DNA of 64,000 nt from Amycolatopsis bullii (GTDB lineage Bacteria > Actinomycetota > Actinomycetes > Mycobacteriales > Pseudonocardiaceae), in contig NZ_BNAW01000003.1 of assembly GCF_014654205.1 (NCBI RefSeq), positions 310,001 through 374,000 of the forward strand, in the 5' to 3' direction. Made by a program: the position numbers and the translations under genes. The notes under the pieces are model-generated. The model was not told where the DNA came from and did not search any database. It saw nothing but the letters and a program-made list of their open reading frames with translations. Shown here in pieces: positions 25,536-34,857 of this stretch (position 1 is the stretch's first letter; each line of letters starts with the position of its first letter).

Positions 25536-26498
25536 GTGCTCGCCGTAGTTCCGCCCCCAGTCACCGTCCGGGTCCCGGCCAAGGTCAACCTGCACCTTTC
25601 GGTCGACGACCTGCGCGAAGACGGTTACCACGAGCTGGTCACCGTGTTCCAGGCGCTGTCGCTGACCGACGAGGTGACCGTCGCGGTCACCGAAGAGCCC
25701 GGCATCGAGGTCTACGGCGAGGGCGAGGGCTCGGTCCCGACCGGCCCCGAAAACCTGGCCTGGCGGGCCGTCGAAGCGCTGGCCGCGCACGTCGGGCGCA
25801 CCGGCGAGCCGAAGGTCCGGGTGGTGCTGCGCAAGGGCATTCCGGTCGCCGGCGGCATGGCGGGCGGCAGCGCCGACGCGGCGGCGACGCTGGTCGGGCT
25901 GGCGAGCCTGTGGAACCTCGACGTCACCCGCGACGAGCTGGCCGAAGTCGCCGCCGGTCTGGGCAGCGACGTCCCGTTCGCGATCTACGGCGGCACCGCG
26001 CTGGGCACCGGCCGCGGTGAGCAGCTGGTTCCGGTCCTCTCCCGGCACACGTTCCACTGGGTGCTGGCCTTCGCCGCCGAGGGGCTGTCGACGCCGAAGG
26101 TGTTCGGCGAGCTGGACCGCCTGCGCGCGGCGGGCAACCCGCCCCGGATCGGCTCGCACACGCCGGTGGTCGAGGCGCTGGCCTCCGGCGACCCGCGTCA
26201 GCTGGCCCTCCTGCTGGGCAACGACCTGCAGGCGGCGGCGGTCTCGCTGCGGCCCGACCTGCGCCGCACGCTCCGGGCGGGCGTCAACGCGGGCGCGCTC
26301 GCGGGCACGGTGTCCGGCTCCGGGCCGACGTGCGCGTTCCTCTGCGAAAACGCGCAGTCGGCGGTGGAGGTCGCGGCCGAGCTGTCCGGCGCCGGCGTGT
26401 GCCGGACGGTCCGCGTGGCCCACGGCCCGGTCCCCGGCGCCCGCGTGGTCGGCGGCGACGACGCGAACCGGCCGACGCCGCCGCGGGTGCACGCATGA
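25536..26498 (+). CDS. ispE: 4-diphosphocytidyl-2-C-methyl-D-erythritol kinase
   Basis: The protein has 320 aa. GTG 25536 lies 6 nt after TAGGCT (25524-25529), with no Shine-Dalgarno. It is a GHMP kinase: [13 protein letters not shown] at the N-terminus, the ATP loop [17 protein letters not shown], and the C-terminal [13 protein letters not shown]. It phosphorylates CDP-ME in the MEP pathway to isoprenoids. It overlaps the ASCH gene by 4 bp (ATGA) and probably leads an operon with it and the ABC-F gene. Confidence 0.96.
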   Translation: MLAVVPPPVTVRVPAKVNLHLSVDDLREDGYHELVTVFQALSLTDEVTVAVTEEPGIEVYGEGEGSVPTGPENLAWRAVEALAAHVGRTGEPKVRVVLRKGIPVAGGMAGGSADAAATLVGLASLWNLDVTRDELAEVAAGLGSDVPFAIYGGTALGTGRGEQLVPVLSRHTFHWVLAFAAEGLSTPKVFGELDRLRAAGNPPRIGSHTPVVEALASGDPRQLALLLGNDLQAAAVSLRPDLRRTLRAGVNAGALAGTVSGSGPTCAFLCENAQSAVEVAAELSGAGVCRTVRVAHGPVPGARVVGGDDANRPTPPRVHA

Positions 26499-26902
26499 GG
26501 CACGCGGAGTTCGCGTTCCCGGGCCCGTTGCGGGACAAGCTGGTCGCGGCGATCCTGCGCGGGGAGAAGACCTCGACCACCGGCCTGGTCGCCGAATACG
26601 AGAAGTATGGCGAAGAGCTGCCCGTCGTCGGCGAGCGCGAGCTGATGATCGACTCAGCGGGTGAAGGGGTCGCCGTCCTCGAAACCACCGAGGTGCGGGT
26701 CATCCCGCTGTCCGAAGTGGACTTGCAACACGCGCTCGACGAAGGCGAAGGATTCACCAGCGTCGCCGAATGGCGCGCCGACCACACGGACTACTGGCAG
26801 AGCGCGGAGATGCGCGCGGCCATGGAAGATCCGGAATTCACCGTGGACGACACGACGCTGGTCGTGGCGACCCGGTTCAAGATCGTGGAAAGGATCGGCT
26901 GA
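26495..26902 (+). CDS. ASCH domain protein
   Basis: The protein has 135 aa and starts at the ATG inside the ispE stop. It begins [17 protein letters not shown], followed by the ASCH-type [13 protein letters not shown] motif, [20 protein letters not shown] and an acidic/aromatic [17 protein letters not shown] segment. ASCH proteins are PUA-like RNA-binding folds; one group (YqfB) acts as an N4-acetylcytidine amidohydrolase. The function here is unknown but probably nucleotide- or RNA-linked. It overlaps ispE, and ABC-F follows 4 bp later. Confidence 0.8.
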   Translation: MRHAEFAFPGPLRDKLVAAILRGEKTSTTGLVAEYEKYGEELPVVGERELMIDSAGEGVAVLETTEVRVIPLSEVDLQHALDEGEGFTSVAEWRADHTDYWQSAEMRAAMEDPEFTVDDTTLVVATRFKIVERIG

Positions 26903-26906
26903 GCGG

Positions 26907-28673
26907 ATGGCCAACCTGGTCAACCTGGAGGCGGTGAGCAAGTCCTACGGGGTGAAGCCGCTGCTGGACGGCGTTTCCCTCGGCATCGCGGCCGGGCAGC
27001 GCATCGGCGTCGTCGGCCTCAACGGGGGCGGCAAGACCACGCTGCTGGAAGTCCTTTCCGGACTGTCCGAACCGGACTCCGGGCGGGTGAGCCACGTTCG
27101 CGACCTGCGGATGGCCGTGGTCACCCAGCGCACGGAGCTCCCGGACGGCAGCACGGTCGGCGACGTCGTGCTCGAACGCTACGGCGCCGAGCACGAGTGG
27201 GCCGCCGACGCCCGCGTCCGATCCATTGTGGACGGACTGGGCATCACGGCGATCGGCCTGGACACGCCGACGGCGAACCTGTCCGGTGGCGAGCGGCGCC
27301 GGGTCTCCCTCGCCGCCGCGCTGACCGGCGAACTCGACCTGATCGTGCTCGACGAGCCGACCAACCACCTGGACGTCGAAGGTGTCCGCTGGCTGGCCGA
27401 CCACCTGCTGGCCCGGAAGGTCGCCGTCGTGGTCGTCACGCACGACCGGTGGTTCCTCGACACGGTCGCGACGCTGACGTGGGAAGTCGCGAACGGCCGC
27501 GTCGAGCAGTACGAAGGTGGTTACGCCGACTGGATCTTCGCGCGTGCCGAGCGCGCGCGACTGGCCGCGACGGCCGAAGAGAAGCGGCAGAACCTGGCCC
27601 GCAAGGAGCTGGCGTGGCTGCGCCGCGGCCCGCAGGCCCGCTCGTCGAAGCCGCGTTACCGCGTGGAAGCGGCCGAAGCGCTGATTGCCGACGTGCCGCC
27701 GCCGCGGGATTCCGTCGAGCTGCAGGCGTTCGCGAAGCGGCGGCTCGGCAAGACCGTGCTGGAGCTGGAAGACACGACCTACCAGGTGGGCGAGCGGACG
27801 CTGCTCGACCACGTCACCTGGCGGATCGGCCCGGGCGACCGGATCGGTCTCGTCGGCGTCAACGGCTCGGGCAAGACGTCGCTGCTGAAGCTGCTCGGCG
27901 GCGACGTCGAAGGCTCGACCGGCCGCCGGATCGAGGGCAAGACGGTGGCGCTCGCGCACCTGCGCCAGGAACTCGACGACCTGCCCGGCGACCTGCGCGT
28001 GCTGCAGGCGATCGAGCAGGTGGCCGGGCGCGTGGTGTTCGGCAAGCAGGAGATGACGGCGTCGCAGCTGGGCGAGAAGCTCGGCTTCCCGGCGGCCCGC
28101 CAGTGGACCCCGGTCGGGGACCTCTCCGGCGGCGAGCGGCGGCGTCTGCAGCTGTGCCGGCTGCTGATGGCCGAGCCGAACGTCCTGCTCCTCGACGAGC
28201 CGACGAACGACCTGGACATCGACACGCTGCAGCAGCTGGAGGACCTCCTCGACGGCTGGCCGGGCACGATGGTCGTGGTGTCCCACGACCGCTACCTGGT
28301 GGAGCGGGTCTGCGACACGATCGTCGCGCTGTTCGGCGACGGCCGCATCACCCACCTGCCGGGCGGCATCGAGGAGTACCTGAACCGCCGCGCTCTCGCC
28401 AAGGAACCGGCGGCCGCGACCGCTCCGACGGCGGCCAAGGCCGAGGCGAAGAAGTCGGCGGCGGACCTGCGCGCGGCGCAGAAGGAACTGGGCCGGCTGG
28501 AGCGCAAGCTCGACCAGCTGCACGCGAAGGAGGAGAAGCTGCACGCCTCCCTGCTGGCGGCGGCGACGGACCCGGCGAAGCTGATGGAGCTCAACGCCGA
28601 GCTGAAGGGCGTCCAGGGCGAGATCGAGGACGTCGAAGGCCGCTGGCTGGAGACCTCCGAGCTGCTGGAGTGA
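26907..28673 (+). CDS. ABC-F family ATPase (ribosome-associated)
   Basis: The protein has 588 aa; ATG 26907 begins MANLVNLEAVSKSYG. Two ABC domains are present: Walker A GLNGGGKTTLLE and GVNGSGKTSLLK; signatures LSGGERRRVSLA and LSGGERRRLQLC; Walker B LIVLDEPTNHLD and LLLDEPTNDLD. No membrane segments occur. The inter-domain linker is charged, with RKELAWLRRGPQARSSKPR. The C-terminus is a coiled coil (about 510-585), as in Uup-like members. ABC-F proteins act on the ribosomal E site to relieve stalling or antibiotic block; the exact target is not readable. Confidence 0.92.
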   Translation: MANLVNLEAVSKSYGVKPLLDGVSLGIAAGQRIGVVGLNGGGKTTLLEVLSGLSEPDSGRVSHVRDLRMAVVTQRTELPDGSTVGDVVLERYGAEHEWAADARVRSIVDGLGITAIGLDTPTANLSGGERRRVSLAAALTGELDLIVLDEPTNHLDVEGVRWLADHLLARKVAVVVVTHDRWFLDTVATLTWEVANGRVEQYEGGYADWIFARAERARLAATAEEKRQNLARKELAWLRRGPQARSSKPRYRVEAAEALIADVPPPRDSVELQAFAKRRLGKTVLELEDTTYQVGERTLLDHVTWRIGPGDRIGLVGVNGSGKTSLLKLLGGDVEGSTGRRIEGKTVALAHLRQELDDLPGDLRVLQAIEQVAGRVVFGKQEMTASQLGEKLGFPAARQWTPVGDLSGGERRRLQLCRLLMAEPNVLLLDEPTNDLDIDTLQQLEDLLDGWPGTMVVVSHDRYLVERVCDTIVALFGDGRITHLPGGIEEYLNRRALAKEPAAATAPTAAKAEAKKSAADLRAAQKELGRLERKLDQLHAKEEKLHASLLAAATDPAKLMELNAELKGVQGEIEDVEGRWLETSELLE

Positions 28674-28729
28674 CGCCGGTTTTCCGTTTGGTCGGCGGAT
28701 GTTGACGTCGAGACAGTAATGTTCCGGCT

Positions 28730-30418
28730 ATGAGCAGGTTCGTGGACACGCTCGTCGCCACCGCGACGAAGCGGGGGCAGCAGCGCGGCATGGTCACCGG
28801 CGAGCCGAAGGAACCGGTCCGGCGGACCTGGGCCGAGGTGCACGCCGAGGCCCGGCGGATCGCCGGGGGACTGGTGGCCGGGGGGTTCGAGCGCGGGGGT
28901 GCCGTGGCCGTGCTGGCCGCCGCGCCGGTGCTGATCGCGCCGACCGTGCAGGCCGTGTGGCTGGCCGGTGGCAGCGTCACCATGCTGCACCAGCCGACCC
29001 CGCGCACCGATCTCGCCGAATGGGCCGAGGACACCGTGCGGGTGCTCGGGATGATCGGCTCCGACCTCGTGTTGCTGGGCGAGCCGTTCGACCAGCTCGC
29101 GCCGGTGCTCGAGCAGAAGGGCATCGGGTTCAAGCTCATCACCGAGCTCGCCGGCGCCGAGCCGCTCGCCGACGTCGTGACCACCGGCGAGGGCGACACC
29201 GCGCTCCTGCAGCTCACCAGCGGCTCCACCGCCGACCCGAAGGCCGTGCGGATCACCTACGGCAACCTGTACTCCAACGTCAAGGCCATGGTCGACCGCG
29301 CGGAGTTCGACTTCGACGTCGACGTGATGGTCTCCTGGCTGCCGACCTTCCACGACATGGGGATGGTCGGCTTCCTGACCGTGCCGATGACCTTCGGCGT
29401 CGAGCTGATCAAGATCACGCCGGTCGAGTTCCTCTCCGGGCCGTTGATCTGGCCGGAGCTCATCACCAAGTACCACGGCACCACCACCGCGGCGCCGAAC
29501 TTCGCGTACGCCATCGTCGGGCGCCGGATGGCCCGCGTCGACGAAGACGACGCGTACGACCTGTCGACGCTGCGCATCGCGCTGAACGGCGCCGAGCCCA
29601 TCGACGAGACCGCCGTCCAGACCTTCGTGGACGCCGGCGCGCGGTTCAAGATGCCCGCCGAGTGCGTCTTCCCGGCCTACGGCATGGCCGAAGCGACCCT
29701 CGCCGTCTCGTTCGCGCCGCTGTTCACCGGCCTCACCCTCGACGTCGTCGAAGCGGACGCGCTGGAGGCGGAGAACCGCGCGGTGCCGGTGCCCGAGGGC
29801 GACCCGCGGCGCGGCACCGACAGCGTCCGGTCGTTCGCGCTGCTCGGCCGTCCCCTCGACGGGCTGGAAGCGGAGATCGTCGACGAGGCGGGTTCGCCGG
29901 TGGGCGAGCGCCAGGTCGGCGAGATCCGGCTGCGCGGCGAGGCCGTGACGCCCGGCTACCTGACCATGGACGGCCCGCTCGCGACGCAGGACGAGGACGG
30001 CTGGCTCAACACCGGCGACCTCGGGTACCTGGTGGACGGCCAGATCGTCATCTGCGGCCGCCGCAAGGACGTCATCATCATGGGCGGCCGCAACCTGTAC
30101 CCGACGGACATCGAGCGCGCGGCGACGTCGGTCGAGGGCGTGCGCGCGGGCAACGCGGTGGCGGTCCGGCTGGACGCGGGCAGCCGCCGCGAGCGGTTCG
30201 CGGTGGTCGTGGAGTCGAAGCTGGCGGGTGACGCCGAGGCCGAGAAGAACCTGATGAAGCAGGTCTCGGCGCGGGTCCGCGACGCGGTCGACATGCGGCC
30301 GTACGCGGTGGTGGTGCTCCCGGCGGGGAGCCTGCCGAAGACGCCGTCCGGCAAGGTCAAGCGCGCGGCCACGGCCCAGCAGTTCGCGGACAGGATCAAA
30401 AAGAACGCGGACGCCTGA
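28730..30418 (+). CDS. Fatty-acyl-AMP/CoA ligase (FadD/Pks16-like)
   Basis: The protein has 562 aa. ATG 28730 lies 7 nt after TAATGT. The ANL motifs are ALLQLTSGSTADPKAVRIT (P-loop), PAYGMAEATLAVSF, NTGDLGYLVDGQIVICGRRKD and the C-terminal LPKTPSGKVKR with the catalytic Lys. The FAAL-like style and position match Rv1013 (Pks16). It activates a fatty acid as acyl-AMP, then transfers it to CoA or a carrier protein. No PKS or NRPS genes are nearby, so a general lipid role is more likely than a biosynthetic cluster. Confidence 0.87.
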   Translation: MSRFVDTLVATATKRGQQRGMVTGEPKEPVRRTWAEVHAEARRIAGGLVAGGFERGGAVAVLAAAPVLIAPTVQAVWLAGGSVTMLHQPTPRTDLAEWAEDTVRVLGMIGSDLVLLGEPFDQLAPVLEQKGIGFKLITELAGAEPLADVVTTGEGDTALLQLTSGSTADPKAVRITYGNLYSNVKAMVDRAEFDFDVDVMVSWLPTFHDMGMVGFLTVPMTFGVELIKITPVEFLSGPLIWPELITKYHGTTTAAPNFAYAIVGRRMARVDEDDAYDLSTLRIALNGAEPIDETAVQTFVDAGARFKMPAECVFPAYGMAEATLAVSFAPLFTGLTLDVVEADALEAENRAVPVPEGDPRRGTDSVRSFALLGRPLDGLEAEIVDEAGSPVGERQVGEIRLRGEAVTPGYLTMDGPLATQDEDGWLNTGDLGYLVDGQIVICGRRKDVIIMGGRNLYPTDIERAATSVEGVRAGNAVAVRLDAGSRRERFAVVVESKLAGDAEAEKNLMKQVSARVRDAVDMRPYAVVVLPAGSLPKTPSGKVKRAATAQQFADRIKKNADA

Positions 30419-30423
30419 GCGGT

Positions 30424-30476
30424 GCAGTGAATGACTCATTCATGACGTCGGAAGCCATGAATGAGTCATTCACTGC
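30424..30476. repeat. Palindromic intergenic element, second type
   Basis: Perfect 21-bp arms (30424-30444 and 30456-30476) around an 11-nt loop. Each arm holds GTGAATGA and TGACTCATTCA, itself partly palindromic. It lies between the convergent fadD and DivIVA-like genes, so it may terminate both. Its sequence is unrelated to the TCGTGAGTG-type elements, and it lacks a T-run. Confidence 0.75.
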
Positions 30477-30484
30477 GGGCGGGG

Positions 30485-30841
30485 TCAGCGCTGCTGGACG
30501 CGGACCGCCCGGATCGTCGGCGGGGCGGCTCGCTCGGTGGTGGCTTCCGGTGCCGTGCGGGCGCCCGGGAGGTCCGGGGCCTGGCCGGTGCGGGCGGCGA
30601 GCTGGTCCTCCACCGCGTCGAGGAACTCGTCGACTTCGCGCTCGTCGTAGCCGCGCTTGCCGATCAGCGGCTTCGCGAACATCACGTGGTGCACTTCGGC
30701 GGCGGTCAGGTCGTCCTCGTCGGCGAGCGTCTTGGCGATCCGCCGGACGAACGCGTCGACCTCGTCCTTCGCGTAACCACGGCGGCCGATCGGGGCGTTA
30801 CCGAAGGTGACCTCGGCGAGGTCTTCGGCGGTGAACGACAT
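30485..30841 (-). CDS. Small DivIVA-domain protein with two repeats
   Basis: The protein has 118 aa; ATG 30841 begins MSFTAEDLAEVTFG. Two copies of the DivIVA N-terminal pattern are present: IGRRGYAKDEVDAFVRRI and IGKRGYDEREVDEFLDAVE. A disordered tail follows. DivIVA domains sense membrane curvature and recruit division or polar-growth proteins (Wag31 in mycobacteria), but this protein lacks the long coiled coil. It may be an accessory polar factor. Its paralogue lies 172 bp upstream on the same strand. Confidence 0.75.
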   Translation of the reverse strand: MSFTAEDLAEVTFGNAPIGRRGYAKDEVDAFVRRIAKTLADEDDLTAAEVHHVMFAKPLIGKRGYDEREVDEFLDAVEDQLAARTGQAPDLPGARTAPEATTERAAPPTIRAVRVQQR

Positions 30842-31013
30842 GGAACTCTCCGATTCCGGGGTTGGGCGCGGGCGAAACTCCCGTACACCGTCCTAACCCG
30901 TGAACAGGCGCCCCGAAAGGGGCGAACCCGAACCTCACCCCCACGGGCGGCTGCGCGCCGCCTTCGGGTGAGTTCGCGCTACTCAGCGCTGTGTGTCGGG
31001 GTTCACAGCGTGG
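30842..31013 (-). other. Spacer between two DivIVA-like genes with hairpins
   Basis: There is no gene here. CGCCCC-GAAA-GGGGCG (30909-30924) is a GNRA-loop hairpin, and a second GC-rich foldback (around 30936-30972, outer CACCC/GGGTG, inner GGCGGC/GCCGCC) lies nearer the upstream gene. Either could end or attenuate the upstream transcript on the minus strand. Confidence 0.4.
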
Positions 31014-31334
31014 TCAACCGCGCCCGAACCACTTCCGGGTCCCCTGCGGCCGCTGCGGCTCCTCGACGACCTCCGGCCGCGGGTTGCGCAGCTCCACCAG
31101 CGCCGCCTCGGCCTCGTCGAGGAACAGGTCGACCTGGGCCTGGTCGTAGCTGCGCATGCCGACCGGCATGATCGTGAACTCGACGTAGTGGATGTCGTCC
31201 GGGGTCAGGATGTTCCGCCCGGCCAGCGCCTCGGCGATGAGGTCGAGGAACGCGTCGACTTCGTCCTCGTTGTAGCCGCGACGGCCGAACCGGGGTTTGC
31301 CGAAAGCGATCGCCCGGACTTCGTCGGGGGTCAT
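31014..31334 (-). CDS. Second small DivIVA-domain protein
   Basis: The protein has 106 aa; ATG 31334 begins [13 protein letters not shown]. Again two repeats: [20 protein letters not shown] and a degenerate [19 protein letters not shown]. The C-terminus is basic (GTRKWFGRG). It is clearly paralogous to the protein at 30485-30841. It lies 21 bp downstream of pth, so it is probably co-transcribed with pth. Role unknown; polar or septal localisation is inferred from the domain. Confidence 0.75.
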   Translation of the reverse strand: MTPDEVRAIAFGKPRFGRRGYNEDEVDAFLDLIAEALAGRNILTPDDIHYVEFTIMPVGMRSYDQAQVDLFLDEAEAALVELRNPRPEVVEEPQRPQGTRKWFGRG

Positions 31335-31355
31335 GGCTTCACCTTGCCACCCATG

Positions 31356-31949
31356 TCAGCCCGCGTGGAAGGAGTTCTGCGCGGCCGCGAGGCCGGTCCC
31401 GATCAACGCTTCGGTCGCGTCCGCGCACCGGTCCACCTCCAGCGGGAGTTCCTTGCGCTCGACCGTCGAAAAGTCCTTGAGCACGAAGTCCGCGGGGTCC
31501 TGACGGCCGGGCGGGCGGCCGATGCCGAACCGCACCCGGTAGTAGTCGCGGGTGCCCAGCGACTTCGTGATCGAGCGGAGTCCGTTGTGGCCGTTGTCGC
31601 CGCCGCCGAACTTGAGCTTCAGCGCACCGAAGTCGACGTCGAGCTCGTCGTGCACCACGACCACGCCGGACGGCGGCACCTTGTAGAACTTCGCCGCGCC
31701 GACCACCGGGCCACCGGAGAGGTTCATGTACGAGCGCGGCTTCACCAGCACCACGCGGCGGCCGGCCAGCCGGCCTTCGAGGACTTCGCCGCCGGTCTTG
31801 TGGGCCTTGAACTTGCCGCCGACGCGGGCGGCGAGCTCGTCCAGCACCATGAACCCGACGTTGTGCCGGTTTCCGGCGTACTGAGGTCCCGGATTGCCGA
31901 GGCCGGCGAGCAGAATAAGCTCGCCGGCCCCGGGCAGGTCTTCGGTCAT
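31356..31949 (-). CDS. pth: Peptidyl-tRNA hydrolase
   Basis: The protein has 197 aa. ATG 31949 lies 6 nt after TATTTT (31961-31956 on the minus strand), so it is probably leaderless. The conserved elements are [19 protein letters not shown] (catalytic His), [22 protein letters not shown] and [12 protein letters not shown]. It releases peptides from drop-off peptidyl-tRNA. The order rplY-pth matches Rv1015c-Rv1014c. Confidence 0.96.
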   Translation of the reverse strand: MTEDLPGAGELILLAGLGNPGPQYAGNRHNVGFMVLDELAARVGGKFKAHKTGGEVLEGRLAGRRVVLVKPRSYMNLSGGPVVGAAKFYKVPPSGVVVVHDELDVDFGALKLKFGGGDNGHNGLRSITKSLGTRDYYRVRFGIGRPPGRQDPADFVLKDFSTVERKELPLEVDRCADATEALIGTGLAAAQNSFHAG

Positions 31950-32014
31950 GCAGAGAAAATAACAGCGGAGCGAAGCTCCTCCGTTGAGGGTGGTGGCGGG
32001 GAGGAAGGCGGAGG

Positions 32015-32614
32015 CTATTCGGCGGCTTCGGCCGACTCTTCGCCAGCTTCGGCCTCGTCGTCGGCCTCTTCACGCTGCGGCTCGTTGACCGCCACGACCA
32101 GCGACTCCGGGTCGGTGACCAGGGTCGCGCCCTGGGGCAGCTGGACCTGGCCGGCCAGGATCTGGGTGCCGACCTCGAGGCCCTCGATCGAGACCTCGAC
32201 CTGCTCGGGGATGTGCAGCGCCTCGACCTCGACCTGCAGGGTGTCGACGTCCTGGTTGACCAGGCCGCCCGGGCCGGGGGTGCCGGTCACGACGACGGGG
32301 ACGTCGACGGTGACCTTCTCGCCGCGCTTGACGACCAGCAGGTCGACGTGCTCGATGTAGTTCTTCAGCGGGTGCACCACGATGGTCTTGGTCAGGGCCA
32401 GCTCGCTGGAGCCCTCCAGGTCCAGGGTGATGACGGCGTTCGAGCCGTTCTCGCGCACGACGCGGGCGAACTCGATCGCCGGCAGCGCGAAGTGCCGCGG
32501 GTCCGACCCGTGGCCGTAGAGGACGGCGGGGATCTTGCCGGCGCGACGCGTGCGGCGCGCGGCGCCCTTGCCGAACTCGGTGCGCGGCTCGACGGACAGA
32601 CGTACCTCGGACAC
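32015..32614 (-). CDS. rplY: Ribosomal protein bL25, CTC form
   Basis: The protein has 199 aa. GTG 32614 follows GAAGGAG, with the spacing expected for a ribosomal protein gene. The N-terminal half is the L25 5S-rRNA-binding domain ([20 protein letters not shown] and [15 protein letters not shown]). The C-terminal half is the TL5/CTC beta domain, ending in a Glu/Ala-rich acidic tail. CTC-type L25 proteins stabilise the central protuberance of the 50S subunit and are often stress-induced. Confidence 0.96.
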   Translation of the reverse strand: MSEVRLSVEPRTEFGKGAARRTRRAGKIPAVLYGHGSDPRHFALPAIEFARVVRENGSNAVITLDLEGSSELALTKTIVVHPLKNYIEHVDLLVVKRGEKVTVDVPVVVTGTPGPGGLVNQDVDTLQVEVEALHIPEQVEVSIEGLEVGTQILAGQVQLPQGATLVTDPESLVVAVNEPQREEADDEAEAGEESAEAAE

Positions 32615-32942
32615 GGTGTTGCACTCCTTCAAATCAAGACAGCATGCTGCGGCGGGGAGAAGCCGATATGTTCTGTTCAAGGAAGTTTCGGCGGCGAGTT
32701 TCCGGGCGTGCACGACGACGGGGGCTACTCGAGCCGCCGCGTCGATCACGCCGGGCTCCCCAGAAGGGCCCCGCCTCGCCGAGACAACCTCAAGAGTGTA
32801 AACCAACCTCATCACGGTGGGTTGCGGCGGGTGCCCGGCCCAGGCTAGAACCCTCCTGGAACCCCGGTACGTGACGACACAAATCCGGTGGCGGGACAAC
32901 GCCGGCCGAGGTGTGCTCGGTAGCGGGAGAGCAGGGGGCGAA
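32615..32942. other. Divergent intergenic region between rplY and a lipoprotein gene
   Basis: 328 bp without a gene. On the plus strand TTGCGG (32822-32827) and TAGAAC (32846-32851), 18 bp apart, could be the lipoprotein promoter. On the minus strand I see only the rplY Shine-Dalgarno. No RNA gene or clear operator was recognised. Confidence 0.5.
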
Positions 32943-34058
32943 ATGCGGGCTCGGTGGAGCAGGGTGGCGGCGGTGCTGCTGCTGGGCGGGGTGCTGGCCG
33001 GCTGCCAGGTGGCGGTCGCCGGGACCGCCGGGGTCTCCGCGGCCGACCAGGCGACGGCGGACCGGCGCGCCGAGCAGCGCGCGGCGGTCGACGCGGCCCT
33101 CACGGCGCTGGGCCAGGCACCCGCGGTCGCGCTGAAATCCACGGTGCAGGGCAGCGAGCAGCAGTTCCGGATCACCCGCGGCGGCTACGCCTTCGGCGCG
33201 CTGCCGCTGGACGGCCGCTTCGTCCGGGTGACGGCCGCCGCGAGCCAGTTCTACCTGCAGGCCGACGCCGACTACTGGAAGGCGCACGCGATCGACGAGG
33301 GCACGCAGTTCGGCACGAGCTGGGTGCGCTCGCTCGGCTCCGAGCTGCCCTTCGACCCGGCGGCCCGGTTCGCGCCGCCGGCGCTCGCCGAAGGCCTGCG
33401 CAAGGCGCTGGCCGGGCTCGACCGGGTGGGCGAGCCGGTCAAGGCCAAGCTGCCGGACGGCACCGAGGTCTACCAGCTCGGCGCCGCGCCGAGCGTCCTG
33501 CGTGTCACGGCGGCCAAGCCGAACCGCGTCGTCAGCTTCGCCCCGGTCCTGCTCGACCCGCAGAACGGCCCGAAGTACGGCGCCGAATTCGGGGTCACCC
33601 CGCTCACCGGGGACGCGGTCAAGACGTTCCACACCGACCTCGACGCCGCCGTCGCCGGCCTGGGGCAGCCGTTCGAGGGCTTGGTCCAGGCGAGCGCGGT
33701 CGTCACCAACGACAAGCTCGACTGCAAGGACTTCGTCGGCTCCTGCACGACGACGATCGACGTCTCCAACAGCGTCGTCGGCACGCCGGCGTCGGGGGAG
33801 AAGAGCGTCGTCCACATCACCCTCTCGGTCGAAGTCAGCGCCGAGTCGCTCGGCGCGCAGACGTGCACGGCGGCCGGGGACGCGGAGCCGTACAAGACGA
33901 TCTCGCTGTCCTGTGACGTGAAGTTCAAGCTGCCCAACCGCACGGCCAGCTACCAGGTGCTCTCGAAGCCGACCGCGACGGCGGAGGTGCGCGCGGGGCT
34001 GGACGTCGACGCCGTCAAGGGCAAGATCGCCGCGGAGTTCGCCGGTCTGGGCGGCTGA
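32943..34058 (+). CDS. Actinobacterial lipoprotein of unknown function
   Basis: The protein has 371 aa. ATG 32943 starts a lipoprotein signal peptide with lipobox VLAGC (Cys21). The mature part begins Ala/Thr/Gln-rich, then continues as a beta-rich domain ([39 protein letters not shown]). Four Cys in the mature part, two of them in DCKDFVGSC, suggest disulphides outside the cell. I do not recognise a family. The mycobacterial locus has lpqT here on the opposite strand; orthology is not claimed. Confidence 0.75.
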   Translation: MRARWSRVAAVLLLGGVLAGCQVAVAGTAGVSAADQATADRRAEQRAAVDAALTALGQAPAVALKSTVQGSEQQFRITRGGYAFGALPLDGRFVRVTAAASQFYLQADADYWKAHAIDEGTQFGTSWVRSLGSELPFDPAARFAPPALAEGLRKALAGLDRVGEPVKAKLPDGTEVYQLGAAPSVLRVTAAKPNRVVSFAPVLLDPQNGPKYGAEFGVTPLTGDAVKTFHTDLDAAVAGLGQPFEGLVQASAVVTNDKLDCKDFVGSCTTTIDVSNSVVGTPASGEKSVVHITLSVEVSAESLGAQTCTAAGDAEPYKTISLSCDVKFKLPNRTASYQVLSKPTATAEVRAGLDVDAVKGKIAAEFAGLGG

Positions 34059-34157
34059 CCTGGACACCTACCCCCGGGTGTGTTGCTTCCGTTGAAGTAG
34101 GTGATCTTCCGTTCTTAGCATCGGCTGCGGACAGCCGAAACGAACGGAGAAACAGCC

Positions 34158-34799
34158 ATGGCCAAGCTGGTCATTTTCGGGGGAACCGGGTACGCCGGGG
34201 GCAGGATCGGCGCGGAGGCGCTGCGGCGCGGGCACGAGGTCGTCGGGGTCGCGCGGCACGCGGGCTCGGCGCCCGAGGGTGTCGACGAGCGGCAGGGTTC
34301 GCTGCACGACGAGGAGTTCGTGGCGGGCTTGGCGAAGGACGCGGACGTCTTCGTGGTCGCCACCCCGGCGCGGGAGATCGACGGCAAGAAGCTGATCGAC
34401 GCGGTCCCGGCCCTGGCCCGGATCGCGAGCGAGAACGGCGTCCGGCTGTCGTTCGTCGGCGGCGCGGCGAGCCTGCACGTGGCCGAGGGCGGCCCGCGGC
34501 TGTTCGACACCCCGGAGTTCCCGGCCGAGTACAAGGAGGAGGCGGGCAACCACGCCGAGGTCCTCGGCCTGCTGCGCGAGCAGCCGGAGAGCCTCGACTG
34601 GTTCTACGTCAGCCCCGCCGCCGAGTTCGGCGCGTGGACGCCGGGCGAGCGCACGGGCGAGTTCCGCATCGGCGGCGACGTCCTGCTGACCGACGAGAAC
34701 GGCAAGTCCCACATCGGCGGCGACGACTTCGCGATCGCCTACGTCGACGAGATCGAGCAGCCGAAGCACCGCCGCGCCCGCTTCACCGTCGCTTACTGA
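34158..34799 (+). CDS. NAD(P)-binding NmrA/YwnB-like reductase
   Basis: The protein has 213 aa; ATG 34158 follows GGAGAAACAG. The Rossmann loop KLVIFGGTGYAGGRIGAEAL is at the N-terminus, and SFVGGAASLHVAEGG and WFYVSPAAEFGAW are typical of atypical SDR/YwnB proteins. There is no YxxxK catalytic pair, so it is more likely a redox sensor or specialised reductase. It stands alone, with a strong terminator downstream. Confidence 0.83.
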   Translation: MAKLVIFGGTGYAGGRIGAEALRRGHEVVGVARHAGSAPEGVDERQGSLHDEEFVAGLAKDADVFVVATPAREIDGKKLIDAVPALARIASENGVRLSFVGGAASLHVAEGGPRLFDTPEFPAEYKEEAGNHAEVLGLLREQPESLDWFYVSPAAEFGAWTPGERTGEFRIGGDVLLTDENGKSHIGGDDFAIAYVDEIEQPKHRRARFTVAY

Positions 34800-34815
34800 C
34801 GTTCCCGTGCAGTGA

Positions 34816-34849
34816 AAAGCCCGCCCTCCGTTCGCGGAGGGCGGGCTTT
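34816..34849. terminator. Bidirectional terminator with TTCG loop
   Basis: Perfect 15-bp arms (34816-34830 and 34835-34849) with a TTCG tetraloop and AAA/TTT at the ends. It lies between the convergent reductase and prs genes and can work for both. Confidence 0.92.
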
Positions 34850-34857
34850 CGTGAACC

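Noticed and set aside
28702..28722. TTGACG as a -35 element for fadD
   Set aside because: Only 9 bp separate it from TAATGT, too short for a sigma-70-type promoter.
28730..30418. Acyl-AMP ligase as the start of a lipopeptide or polyketide cluster
   Set aside because: No PKS, NRPS or carrier-protein gene is near, and the position matches the conserved pks16/fadD gene of mycobacteria.
30424..30476. A CRISPR-like or att site
   Set aside because: It is a single dyad, not a spaced repeat array; no CRISPR array or cas gene was seen anywhere in the window.
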